A stretch of DNA of 20,311 bases from an uncultured Legionellaceae bacterium (GCA_903887975.1 CAISSD010000165.1:1-20311); one strand, 5' to 3'; shown: positions 6,780-14,632, counted from the first letter of the stretch. The notes: a model not told the origin generated them from the sequence alone. Program-made: numbers and translations.

Positions 6780-7468
6780 CAGTTGATTTGTTTTCTGACT
6801 ATTTCTTTTTATGAAAAAAAATAGTGCAATCAAACCAACTGTCCCAAACACCACCAAAATACAACCCGATGAACAATCCTGCCTCTCACCCAGCTTCAAA
6901 GCAATCAACGGCGTAATTCCCCCCCCTAGGCAAGCCGCAACAGAATAAACAAAATTGGTAATCGAACAGCGTATTGAATGCGGAAAAATATCCGTTATAA
7001 ATACCGGGACGACTGCAAAGATGGCAGCACAAGGGATTGCTATCAACCCATGAAAAACCAAAACCTGAATGAAAGTTCCTGATGTTGCATAAGCAAAATA
7101 CGGTATAACAAACAGAAGTAATGTGACGATCCCGCTTGAAATCACCCTGATACGCCCATATAAATCAGACAACTTCCCCATTAAGGGAATCAGTGCAGTA
7201 ACAATCGCCAGACCGCAGGAATTAATTAAAAAAGCTTGTGTCTGTTTCTACCAGTTTGGTCCGCAAGTATCCCCCCTAACAAACTACCAAAGGGTCTCAA
7301 AATGTAGGTGATAAGGAAAAGAAAGAAAATATCTGATAATCGGGATTGCGGAGGCAAAAATTCTTTGGACAGGAAGACAGAAAACAGCCCCCAAATGACA
7401 TAGTCATACATTTCCAGCGCGTTGCCGATGGCACCGCTAATGATGATTTTTTTTGATGTTTTAAACAT
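6753..7468 (-). pseudogene. MHS/ProP-type MFS transporter with large internal deletion
   Basis: Two minus-strand frames are the two ends of one transporter. The N-terminal piece (7468 to 7226) has MFKTSKKIIISGAIGNALEM, TM1, TM2 and the loop GGILADQTGR, which is the MFS G-x-L-x-D-x-x-G-R motif. After this it leaves the frame and stops. The second piece (from about 7250 down to 6753) starts within QAFLINSCGLAIVTALIPLM and continues through GKLSDLYGR, the second-half copy of the loop motif, to a hydrophobic C-terminus. Intact ProP-like proteins have about 430 residues; about 235 remain, so roughly 170-200 residues (about TM3-TM6) were lost at 7240-7262 together with a frameshift. The ATG lies six bases after the peptide deformylase stop, so the pair was an operon. 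Function is almost certainly lost. Confidence 0.85.
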
Positions 7469-7474
7469 GTATTA

Positions 7475-8023
7475 TTATGCTTCTTTTCTGGCTTTTAGTT
7501 TACCTGCGTGTACCAATTCTTCATGAAAACCCAGTGAGCTAGTGTCTGTAACTTTATCTAAAAAAATTACACCTTCTAAATGATCATATTCGTGTTGCAA
7601 TACACGGGCATGAAGATCAGATACTTCTCGTTCGATCAATTGGCCATTTACATCATAACCGCGATATCGAATAAATTTATACCTTGAAACCTTTCCTCTC
7701 AGATCCTTAACACTCAGGCAACCTTCATAATCTTCAACACGCTCATCAGACATTGGTTCCCAAGATGGGTTAAATAATATGGTGAAAGGTATGGCAGGTA
7801 AATGCGTGTGGATTGGATGCTTTTCCATGCCAAACACAATGGCTCGTCTGTTAACGCCAATCTGGGGAGCAGCCAGACCCAGTCCATTTTCAGCTTTCAT
7901 CACGTTGAATAACTGCTGTTCCAGTTGTATGAGTTCGGACGTGCCAAATTCTTCTTCCGAAATTGCTTCAGACTTCAAACGTAATGTTGGATTTCCCAAC
8001 CGGACAATGTTGTATTGCTCCAT
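7475..8023 (-). CDS. def: peptide deformylase
   Basis: Peptide deformylase removes the formyl group from the N-terminal methionine of new proteins using a bound metal, normally Fe2+. With the ATG at 8023 the product has 182 residues. All three family motifs are intact: GLGLAAPQ at 47-54, EGCLS at 100-104 (metal-binding Cys102) and HEYDH at 144-148 (two metal His and catalytic Glu). The frame extends to 8074, but the extra 17 residues cross an inverted repeat and do not resemble the family. It is not next to fmt, the usual partner of the housekeeping copy, so it may be a second deformylase. It once formed an operon with the now broken MFS transporter. The ribosome site (AAGAAG) is weak. Confidence 0.95.
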   Translation of the reverse strand: MEQYNIVRLGNPTLRLKSEAISEEEFGTSELIQLEQQLFNVMKAENGLGLAAPQIGVNRRAIVFGMEKHPIHTHLPAIPFTILFNPSWEPMSDERVEDYEGCLSVKDLRGKVSRYKFIRYRGYDVNGQLIEREVSDLHARVLQHEYDHLEGVIFLDKVTDTSSLGFHEELVHAGKLKARKEA

Positions 8024-8042
8024 TTTTATCTTCTTATCTTGT

Positions 8043-8063
8043 TTTCTGCACCAGATGCAGAAA
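8043..8063. repeat. perfect inverted repeat (8-bp arms, 5-base loop) upstream of def
   Basis: TTTCTGCA (8043-8050), spacer CCAGA and TGCAGAAA (8056-8063) form a perfect inverted repeat, 20 bases before the def ATG. No T-run follows on either strand, so a terminator is unlikely. It could be a repressor operator or a hairpin in the def leader. Confidence 0.75.
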
Positions 8064-8071
8064 CGATTTAA

Positions 8072-8251
8072 CATTATTTGCTGGATTCAACAGGCTATGA
8101 TTTGAAAGATCTGGCTGCGTTAACCAACACAACCATCAAGACAATTCGTTCGCTTTATCAAGGTGATGAAATGCTATCTTGTTTTTCTTCATCAGAAAAA
8201 CATTTGGTTCAGCTATATCTGATGGTTCTTGAATGCCAATCCAAAGCTTAA
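8072..8251 (+). pseudogene. start-less reading frame resembling a helix-turn-helix fragment
   Basis: This frame is open for 59 codons between TAA at 8069-8071 and TAA at 8249-8251, with no start codon before a late ATG. The text reads like protein: LLDSTGYDLKDLAALTNTT followed by IKTIRSLYQGDEML, a pattern compatible with a helix-turn-helix, then a hydrophobic helix (HLVQLYLMVLEC). It could be the decayed end of a small DNA-binding protein. It overlaps a candidate 48-codon minus-strand gene, and probably only one of the two is or was real. I do not recognise the family. Confidence 0.3.
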
Positions 8252-8282
8252 AATCAGCCACTCTAATCTGTTTTTCGTCCAT
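8136..8282 (-). CDS. candidate small protein (48 residues), unknown
   Basis: A complete small frame runs on the minus strand from ATG (8282-8280) to TGA (8138-8136). A good ribosome site, AAGGA (8294-8290), is seven bases upstream, better than that of several accepted genes here. The product begins MDEKQIRVADFKLWIGIQEP, is soluble, has no signal peptide or cysteine and contains a basic MKKNK stretch at 31-35. I recognise no family. It is divergent from the cytochrome operon and upstream of def on the same strand. The overlapping plus-strand frame looks protein-like but lacks a start, so this frame is the more likely functional one. It may still be chance. Confidence 0.35.
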   Translation of the reverse strand: MDEKQIRVADFKLWIGIQEPSDIAEPNVFLMKKNKIAFHHLDKANELS

Positions 8283-8437
8283 ACTTACATCCTTAAATCA
8301 GGATATAAATGTTGATTTGAAGCAGCTGGCAAAAGATTTAGCTCAATTGGCAAATTCATGTTGCATCAGATCGATGTGACCGTATAAAATAGACGTTTGG
8401 TTTATTTTACGTGTCAATTGAGATGGTGGAGGCCTGC
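8283..8437. other. divergent intergenic region with a possible relict frame
   Basis: The first part (about 8293-8379, + strand) is open and reads as an amphipathic helix, NVDLKQLAKDLAQLAN, ending at TGA 8377-8379 without a convincing start. This may be another gene remnant or chance. The second part holds the likely promoter and ribosome site of the cytochrome operon. Nothing else is recognisable. Confidence 0.3.
8361..8388 (+). promoter_or_regulatory. promoter candidate for the cytochrome c/cox operon
   Basis: TTGCAT (8361-8366) and TATAAA (8383-8388) are separated by 16 bases. The -10 is good and the -35 weak, which would suit an activated respiratory promoter. The start of transcription would be near 8395, about 43 bases before the proposed GTG start. 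Confidence 0.45.
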
Positions 8438-9961
8438 GTGGGCTGGTGGTTTCATAAAAATAATAGTGCATTGAGCTTTTGCTGTATCGCGTTACTCACC
8501 GCGTTTTCTATCCATGCCGAAAAACCAACCTTGTTGGATGGCTATTACCCTGCTTATCCCCCGTTGCATATTGCGCCCAACCAAGACGAGGCACGGGTCA
8601 AACGCGGTGAATATCTTTCCAAAATGGGTGATTGCATTGCTTGTCACACCAATGTTCAAGGTGGAACGCCAGCCTTTGCAGGCGGGTTGCCCATTGCTAC
8701 CCCTTTTGGAACGTTTTACAGCCCAAACATCACCCCAGATAAAGAAACAGGCATCGGCAATTGGTCCGAAGCCGATTTTGTGCGCGCCCTAAAACAAGGC
8801 ATTGGACCTGGCGGAAAACACTATTTCCCGGTCTTTCCTTATGTGTATTATGCCAATCTTCCTGATGAAGATGTGCGTGATCTGTATGCGTTTTTTCAAA
8901 GTATTCCTGCGGTACATCAGGTTAATCGCTCGCTTCCCTTTCCATTTAGTATACCAGGCGCGCGTTATTCATTATTGGGCTGGAAACTGCTGTTTTTTTA
9001 TCCCAATACACCGTTAACCTACGATGCAACGCGCTCTAAAACCTGGAATCGTGGCAAATACATTGTAGATGGTTTAGGACATTGCAGCATGTGTCACTCG
9101 CCACTGAATCCATTGGGTGGTGTCAAGAAAAAATATTATTTAACCGGTGGTTTTATCGATGGCTATTGGGCGCCAAACATCAGCAAACTTGGACTTGAAT
9201 CGGCAACCGTTGAAGAAGTCGCCAATGTGTTTGCGAGCGGGGAATTGCTTCATAAAGCCGGTCCTGTTGCGGGCCCCATGGCCGATGTGAATCACAATAG
9301 CCTTTATTATTTAACGCCTGAAGACCATCTTGCGATTGCAACGTACTTAAAAACGGTGGAGAGTCAGGAGCAAATTGTGATTCCACCATCGAATGAAGCC
9401 CCCAATTTAAGACGTGGTAAACAAGTCTATTTGCAGTCATGCATTCTTTGTCATCAAAATGGACAAATGTCTGCACCTTTAATTGGAGATTCATCCAACT
9501 GGTATCATCGTTTGAAATCGAGTGGATTAAATGGTTTTTATCGTCATGTGATTAATGGTTATAACAGTATGCCCATCAAAGGCGCCTGTGTGATGTGTTC
9601 GGATAACGATATCATTTCCGCCTGTGATTATATTTTGAATGCATCGTTAACTCGTTCGCAGCGAACGTTACTTGCCGAGGGAGGTGGCCATGCTTTTTCA
9701 GCTTCAGGACGCAATGTTTATCATGAAAATTGTAGTGTGTGTCATGATGAAGGAAAATTGGGCGCGCCAAAAATAGGTGATAAAATCATTTGGAAGCCTT
9801 TGCTTGCTCAAAATCTTGATGTTTTGGTGGAGCATACGTTAAATGGGGCAGGGCATCCTAAAAATGGAGGATGTCCGCATTGCACAACAAAAGAAATCAT
9901 CGAAGCCATTAAATATATGGCAGAACAATCTTCAGATGATGGTCATTATTCATTGTGGTAA
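8438..9961 (+). CDS. tetraheme periplasmic cytochrome c (AdhB-like half plus two c5-like domains)
   Basis: This is an exported c-type cytochrome, likely an electron donor to the oxidase encoded downstream. I choose GTG 8438 because GGAGG (8428-8432) is five bases upstream and the first 27 residues then form a signal peptide ending SIHA. This gives 507 residues. Four CxxCH heme sites are visible: CIACH 66-70, CSMCH 216-220, CILCH 335-339 and CSVCH 432-436. Residues 50-320 resemble the cytochrome subunits of membrane alcohol/gluconate dehydrogenases (SPNITPD, GIGNWSEADFVRALKQG). Residues 325-405 and 420-500 are tandem cytochrome c5-like domains, each with the family's extra Cys pair (C384/C387, C479/C482). 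The third domain has the axial-Met region SMP (Met378), but the fourth has GHP (His473) there. An upstream GTG at 8411 lacks a ribosome site. Confidence 0.88.
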   Translation: MGWWFHKNNSALSFCCIALLTAFSIHAEKPTLLDGYYPAYPPLHIAPNQDEARVKRGEYLSKMGDCIACHTNVQGGTPAFAGGLPIATPFGTFYSPNITPDKETGIGNWSEADFVRALKQGIGPGGKHYFPVFPYVYYANLPDEDVRDLYAFFQSIPAVHQVNRSLPFPFSIPGARYSLLGWKLLFFYPNTPLTYDATRSKTWNRGKYIVDGLGHCSMCHSPLNPLGGVKKKYYLTGGFIDGYWAPNISKLGLESATVEEVANVFASGELLHKAGPVAGPMADVNHNSLYYLTPEDHLAIATYLKTVESQEQIVIPPSNEAPNLRRGKQVYLQSCILCHQNGQMSAPLIGDSSNWYHRLKSSGLNGFYRHVINGYNSMPIKGACVMCSDNDIISACDYILNASLTRSQRTLLAEGGGHAFSASGRNVYHENCSVCHDEGKLGAPKIGDKIIWKPLLAQNLDVLVEHTLNGAGHPKNGGCPHCTTKEIIEAIKYMAEQSSDDGHYSLW

Positions 9962-9984
9962 TACAGCACAGAGCGAGGCATAGC

Positions 9985-11175
9985 ATGTTAAAAAGGTTTT
10001 TCATGGGCAGTATGTTGATGGGGCTTATGATTGTCAAAAAATCAGCTATTGCTGCAACCAGTGATTGGCAAATGAATATGTTTCGAGGTGTGACACCTGT
10101 TAGTCGGGACATGTATGATCTCCACATGGCAGCCCTCATGATTTGTGCGGTGATTGGCATTGTGGTTTTTGGTGTTATGATTTTTTCACTCGTTCATCAT
10201 CGTAAATCTAAAGGTTATGAACCGGCTATGTTTCGAGACAATATTCGCATGGAAATTGTCTGGACCATTATTCCTTTTTTGATTTTAATAGGACTGGCAA
10301 TTCCTGCAACCAAAGTTTTAATACGTATGGATGACACAAGTCATGCCGATGTGACCATCAAGGTCGTGGGCTACCAATGGCGCTGGCAATATGAATATCT
10401 TGATCAAGGGATTTCTTTTTTTAGTAATTTATCAACCCCCTATGCACAAATACACAATCAAGAAGCCAAAGGAAAGTGGTACTTGTTGGAGGTTGATAAG
10501 CCGCTGGTTCTTCCCATCCATAAAAAAATTCGTTTTTTGGTCACCTCCAATGATGTGGTGCATTCTTGGTGGGTTCCAGAGCTTGGAATCAAACGCGACG
10601 CCATTCCTGGGTTCATGCACGAAGCATGGGCAAGAATAGACAAGCCCGGGACTTATCGAGGTCAATGTACCGAGCTTTGCGGGATTAATCATGGCTTTAT
10701 GCCCATTGTCGTTGAAGCCGTTTCAGAAGAGGCCTTTGATGCATGGGTTTTGGCTCAAGAAAAAACCTCAAACCCTATTGCGCCCAAAGTAGACGAAAAA
10801 AAAACCATGACACGTCAAGAATTGATGTCATTGGGCAAAAAGAAGTACAATGAGTGGTGTGTTGCATGCCATCAATCCAATGGGCAAGGTATTCCGCCAC
10901 TTTATCCGGCTTTGGTGAACAGCTCCATTGCTGTTGGAAAGCCAATTGCAAGACATATTGATTTAATTTTAAATGGTATTGAAGGTTCTGCCATGCAGTC
11001 TTATCAAGATTTTCTAACCGATGAAGAGATTGCTGCCATTGTCACTTATGAGCGGAATGCTTGGGAAAACAATACCAATGATTTAATTCAACCTGGTGAG
11101 GTATCGCGTCTTCGAATGTCTCAAACAAAAACACCCACCATCGTTAAAAAAGCCCGAGCAGGAGGTTTTCAATAA
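9985..11175 (+). CDS. coxB: cytochrome c oxidase subunit II with fused cytochrome c domain
   Basis: Subunit II receives electrons from cytochrome c at its Cu(A) centre. The 396-residue product has an N-terminal export signal (MLKRFFMGSM onward), two membrane helices at about 47-70 and 90-112, the aromatic WRWQYEY patch at 132-138 and a complete Cu(A) site: His193, then Cys228, Glu230, Cys232, His236 and Met239 in CTELCGINHGFM. A cytochrome c domain follows, with CVACH at 292-296 and Met337 as possible axial ligand, as in caa3-type oxidases. The ATG at 9985 has GAGG (9975-9978) six bases upstream; a GTG at 9955 overlaps the preceding gene and has no ribosome site. The stop overlaps the coxA ATG by one base. 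Confidence 0.95.
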   Translation: MLKRFFMGSMLMGLMIVKKSAIAATSDWQMNMFRGVTPVSRDMYDLHMAALMICAVIGIVVFGVMIFSLVHHRKSKGYEPAMFRDNIRMEIVWTIIPFLILIGLAIPATKVLIRMDDTSHADVTIKVVGYQWRWQYEYLDQGISFFSNLSTPYAQIHNQEAKGKWYLLEVDKPLVLPIHKKIRFLVTSNDVVHSWWVPELGIKRDAIPGFMHEAWARIDKPGTYRGQCTELCGINHGFMPIVVEAVSEEAFDAWVLAQEKTSNPIAPKVDEKKTMTRQELMSLGKKKYNEWCVACHQSNGQGIPPLYPALVNSSIAVGKPIARHIDLILNGIEGSAMQSYQDFLTDEEIAAIVTYERNAWENNTNDLIQPGEVSRLRMSQTKTPTIVKKARAGGFQ

Positions 11176-12773
11176 TGAGTTATGCCAATGTTTATGGACA
11201 AGATGCTGATCACGGACCTGATCAAAAACGCGGTTTTATGGGGTTTATCAAACGATGGCTTTTTACAACCAATCATAAAGACATCGGGACGTTGTATTTG
11301 TGGCTTGCAATGTTTAGTTTTTTTGTTGCAGGAGCCATGGCGTTGGTGATTCGTGCTGAATTATTTCAACCAGGCCATCGATTTATTGATCCCAACTTTT
11401 ACAATCAAATGACAACCATGCATGGGCTGATCATGCTTTTTGGGGTGGTCATGCCTGCATTTACTGGCATGGCAAATTGGCAGATCCCCTTAATGATCGG
11501 TGCACCAGATATGGCGTTGCCAAGACTCAATAACTTAAGTTTTTGGCTTTTGCCGTTTGCTTTTTTATTGTTGGGGTCGACCATGTTGCAAAGTGGCGGA
11601 GGACCCAATTTTGGTTGGACCATGTACGCCCCCTTGTCGACTAAATATGCACCACCAAGCACTGACTTTATGATATTTTCAATCCACATGATGGGCTTGT
11701 CATCCATTATGGGTTCCATCAACATCATTGCAACCATTCTTAATTTACGCGCACCAGGCATGATATTGATGAAAATGCCGATGTTTGTCTGGACATGGCT
11801 CATTACCGCATTTTTGTTGATTGCCATTATGCCCGTTTTAGCAGGCGTTGTGACCATGATGTTGACCGACAGGCATTTTGGGACAAGTTTTTTTGATGCA
11901 GCTGGTGGTGGCGATCCGGTTTTGTTTCAGCATGTGTTCTGGTTTTTTGGTCATCCCGAAGTTTATGTTTTGGTGTTGCCGGCTTTTGGTGTGATTTCTG
12001 AGGTCATCCCAACATTTAGCCGTAAGCCCTTGTTTGGCTACCATTTTATGGTTTATGCAACGGTGAGCATTGCCTTATTGTCATTTGTCGTTTGGGTTCA
12101 TCATATGTTTACGACCGGTGTACCATTGGGTGCTGAGCTGTTTTTTATGTACACAACGATGCTTATTGCAGTACCAACAGGAATTAAGGTGTTTAACTGG
12201 GTGAGTACTATGTTTCGCGGTGCCATGACCTTTGAAACGCCGATGCTTTTTGCCGTGGCTTTTGTTTTTTTGTTTACGATTGGCGGTTTTACAGGTTTGA
12301 TGTTGGCTCTGGTGCCTGCTGATTATCAGTATCAAGATACGTATTTTGTCGTGGGGCATTTTCACTATGTCTTGGTTCCTGGGGTTATTTTTGCATTATT
12401 TTCAGCCACTTATTATTGGATCCCAAAATGGACAGGACATATGTACAATGAATGTTTGGGGAAATGGCATTTTTGGTTGTCGGTAATTTCCGTGAATATT
12501 ACATTTTTCCCCATGCACTTCTTGGGTCTTGCGGGCATGCCAAGACGTATTCCGGATTATTCACTACAATTTACCAATTTTAATGAGATTGTGAGTATTG
12601 GTGCGTTTATATTTGGCTTCTCACAACTTATTTTTTTATACAACATGATACAAACCGTGCGAAAAGGCAAAAAGGCCGGTGACAGGGTATGGGAAGGCGC
12701 GCATGGTTTGGAGTGGACGCTTTCTTCGCCACCACCGTATCATAGTTTTAGTACACCACCATCCATCCATTGA
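11175..12773 (+). CDS. coxA: cytochrome c oxidase subunit I
   Basis: This is the catalytic heme a/a3-Cu(B) subunit of an A-type proton-pumping oxidase. The 532-residue product is full length. Low-spin heme ligands are His83 (MHGLIML) and His397, and the heme a3 ligand is His395 (VVGHFHYVL). Cu(B) ligands are His260, His309 and His310, with Tyr264 in GHPEVYVLVLP as the cross-linked tyrosine. The D-channel entry Asp112 (GAPDMALPRLNN) and the Glu262 of GHPEVY are present, as is the K-channel Lys338 (VPTGIKVFNW). GGAGG at 11161-11165 is nine bases before the ATG, which overlaps the coxB TAA by one base. No key residue is missing. Confidence 0.97.
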   Translation: MSYANVYGQDADHGPDQKRGFMGFIKRWLFTTNHKDIGTLYLWLAMFSFFVAGAMALVIRAELFQPGHRFIDPNFYNQMTTMHGLIMLFGVVMPAFTGMANWQIPLMIGAPDMALPRLNNLSFWLLPFAFLLLGSTMLQSGGGPNFGWTMYAPLSTKYAPPSTDFMIFSIHMMGLSSIMGSINIIATILNLRAPGMILMKMPMFVWTWLITAFLLIAIMPVLAGVVTMMLTDRHFGTSFFDAAGGGDPVLFQHVFWFFGHPEVYVLVLPAFGVISEVIPTFSRKPLFGYHFMVYATVSIALLSFVVWVHHMFTTGVPLGAELFFMYTTMLIAVPTGIKVFNWVSTMFRGAMTFETPMLFAVAFVFLFTIGGFTGLMLALVPADYQYQDTYFVVGHFHYVLVPGVIFALFSATYYWIPKWTGHMYNECLGKWHFWLSVISVNITFFPMHFLGLAGMPRRIPDYSLQFTNFNEIVSIGAFIFGFSQLIFLYNMIQTVRKGKKAGDRVWEGAHGLEWTLSSPPPYHSFSTPPSIH

Positions 12774-12785
12774 TGATAAATTTTG

Positions 12786-13325
12786 ATGAATAAATCGCAT
12801 CAAAAGTTGGTTAAAATACTGCTTGTTGTCGTTATTTTAATGTTTGGTTTTGCTTTTGCATTGGTGCCTATTTACAACAGTCTTTGTAAAAGCCTAGGTC
12901 TCAACGGAAAAGTGACCCGTGATACCCGTGCTTATGATGCGCACCAATCAAAACCAGCATTGGATAGGGATGTTGTGGTTGAATTTGTGGCCACCAATAG
13001 TGGTGGCGTTCCTTGGGCATTTTACCCCAAGATTAAAAAAATTGTCGTCCATCCTGGTGTGATGGCCAAATTGTCTTTTTATGCGGAAAATAAAACCAGT
13101 CATAAAATGACGGTGCAAGCCATTCCAAGCATTACCCCAGGTATTGCTGCAAAATACTTGAAGAAAACGGAGTGTTTTTGTTTTACCAGGCAAACATTGG
13201 ATGCACATCAAGCCATGGATATGCCGTTGTTATTTCATTTGGATGCTGATTTGCCGAAAAATATTAATACCATTACCTTAGCGTATGCATTGTTTGATGT
13301 GACCGACAGAGTGAAAGAGGAGTAA
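12786..13325 (+). CDS. ctaG: cytochrome c oxidase assembly protein CtaG (Cox11)
   Basis: CtaG/Cox11 is a membrane-anchored copper chaperone that delivers copper to Cu(B) in subunit I. The 179-residue product has one N-terminal membrane helix (about 9-29), then a periplasmic immunoglobulin-like domain. The copper-binding motif CFCF is at 130-133, and a further Cys34 lies just after the helix (LVPIYNSLC), as is typical. Also seen are VPWAFYP at 75-81 and the family segment MPLLFHLDADLP at 146-157. The ATG at 12786 begins 12 bases after the coxA stop; no strong ribosome site is visible, so translation may depend on coupling. Its position between coxA and coxC is usual in proteobacteria. Confidence 0.94.
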   Translation: MNKSHQKLVKILLVVVILMFGFAFALVPIYNSLCKSLGLNGKVTRDTRAYDAHQSKPALDRDVVVEFVATNSGGVPWAFYPKIKKIVVHPGVMAKLSFYAENKTSHKMTVQAIPSITPGIAAKYLKKTECFCFTRQTLDAHQAMDMPLLFHLDADLPKNINTITLAYALFDVTDRVKEE

Positions 13326-13332
13326 CCATAAA

Positions 13333-14202
13333 ATGAGTTCAGAAGGTTCTTATTACATTCCAAAACCCAGTCATTGGCCTTTATTGGCGACACTTGGGAT
13401 TCTAATCACCTTGGTGGGTGCCGCATTTTGGATGCATACCGATTGGTATGGACCGTATGTGTTTACATTGGGTTTGGCTTTGGTGGTTTACATGATGTTT
13501 GGCTGGTTTGGTCAGGTTATTTATGAAAATCAAAAAGATCTTTATGACTTGCAGGTCGATCGATCGTTTAGATGGGGTATGTGTTGGTTTATTTTTTCAG
13601 AAGTTTGTTTTTTTGGCGCATTTTTCGGAGCCTTATTTTATTCTCGATATTGGACGGTTGCGGTTCTGGGTGGTGAAATTCATCCGATCACCCATGTGAT
13701 GTTGTGGCCTGATTTTAAAGCAGTGTGGCCGCTGTTATCGAATCCGAACAATCAACTGTTTGTCGGCGCTAAAGAGGCGATGGGGGTCTGGGGACTGGCT
13801 GCAGTCAATACAGCGCTACTCTTAACATCAGGTGCGACCATCACTTGGGCCCATTGGGCGTTACAGTTAAATCATCGACGCCAACTGAAGATAGGATTAT
13901 TGTTAACCATTATTTTGGGTGTTTTGTTTTTATTGTGTCAATCGCGTGAATATTATGATGCGTATACGCAAATGAACCTGAGCTTGGATGCTGGTATTTA
14001 TGGCACCACTTTTTTTATGTTAACCGGATTTCATGGATTGCATGTCACCATTGGTACCATCATGTTGATGGTTATTTTATACCGGGTTCACAAGGGTCAT
14101 TTTACCCCTGAGCGGCATTTTGCTTTTGAAGGCGTTGCTTGGTATTGGCATTTTGTGGATGTTGTATGGCTTTTTCTGTTTATTTTCGTGTATTGGCTTT
14201 GA
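13333..14202 (+). CDS. coxC: cytochrome c oxidase subunit III
   Basis: Subunit III stabilises the oxidase and supports proton uptake into the D-channel; it has no metal centre. The 289-residue, seven-helix product shows the family signatures PKPSHWPLLAT near the N-terminus, FSEVCFFGAFFGALFYSRY (with the conserved membrane Glu), GTTFFMLTGFHGLHVTIG and the C-terminal WYWHFVDVVWLFLFIFVYW. The ATG at 13333 follows AGAGGAG (13316-13322) by ten bases and begins seven bases after the ctaG stop. It is the last gene of the cox operon. Its 3' end carries a promoter for the next gene. The gene is complete. Confidence 0.96.
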   Translation: MSSEGSYYIPKPSHWPLLATLGILITLVGAAFWMHTDWYGPYVFTLGLALVVYMMFGWFGQVIYENQKDLYDLQVDRSFRWGMCWFIFSEVCFFGAFFGALFYSRYWTVAVLGGEIHPITHVMLWPDFKAVWPLLSNPNNQLFVGAKEAMGVWGLAAVNTALLLTSGATITWAHWALQLNHRRQLKIGLLLTIILGVLFLLCQSREYYDAYTQMNLSLDAGIYGTTFFMLTGFHGLHVTIGTIMLMVILYRVHKGHFTPERHFAFEGVAWYWHFVDVVWLFLFIFVYWL

Positions 14203-14222
14203 TTTATTTTTGTTCATATAAT
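14193..14222 (+). promoter_or_regulatory. promoter at the 3' end of coxC
   Basis: TTGGCT (14193-14198) and a perfect TATAAT (14217-14222) are 18 bases apart. The -35 lies inside the last codons of coxC. Transcription would start near 14229, leaving a leader of about 47 bases before the next gene, whose strong ribosome site GGAGAGGG is at 14264-14271. Confidence 0.55.
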
Positions 14223-14275
14223 CTTAATATTTGCCATGTAAACTGTCCTGCAATTAATCAAATGGAGAGGGTTTC

Positions 14276-14632
14276 ATGGCTAAAATGATTCAGACAGGAT
14301 GGGTGGTTGTTGTTTTATTGTGTTCACAGGTCGCCTGTGCGGATTCGATGCATTTTTCTTTGCCACCGCACGTGAGTAAAAGTGTCGATAACACTTATGC
14401 ATGGACCATCAATGCACAGTGTACTGTTCAATCCAAAGGGGCCAAAAGCTCATTAAAAGTTCATATGGTTCATAACAACGGTGCTGTGAATGGTCGGTCT
14501 TTAGCGGAAGGTCATGATGCGTGTTTGAGCTTGTCGGCTCATGATACTGTCATGGTTTCTGCAGACTCTGGTGCCAGCGTACGGTTGATCAATTTGAGCA
14601 ATCAAACCGTTGAGGCCACGTGCAGTGCATGA
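14276..14632 (+). CDS. small secreted protein of unknown function
   Basis: The 118-residue product has a clear signal peptide: a basic start, a hydrophobic run at 8-16 and a likely cleavage after ACA (residue 22). The sequence before Cys21 (QVA) does not fit a lipobox well, so a soluble periplasmic or secreted protein is more likely than a lipoprotein. The mature part is about 96 residues, rich in Ser, Asn, Val and His, with alternating patterns that suggest beta strands (AWTINAQCTV; SVRLINLSNQ) and three Cys (49, 83, 116). I do not recognise a characterised family. The ATG is preceded by GGAGAGGG (14264-14271). The gene has its own promoter and overlaps the epmC relict start by eight bases. 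Confidence 0.8.
   Translation: MAKMIQTGWVVVVLLCSQVACADSMHFSLPPHVSKSVDNTYAWTINAQCTVQSKGAKSSLKVHMVHNNGAVNGRSLAEGHDACLSLSAHDTVMVSADSGASVRLINLSNQTVEATCSA

Noticed and set aside
8411..8437. GTG 8411 or ATG 8423 as start of the tetraheme cytochrome
   Set aside because: No ribosome site precedes them and they would lengthen the signal peptide's N-terminal part; GTG 8438 after GGAGG fits better.
11405..11857. 150-codon minus-strand frame inside coxA
   Set aside because: It is antisense to conserved membrane helices of subunit I and has no ribosome site or family signature.
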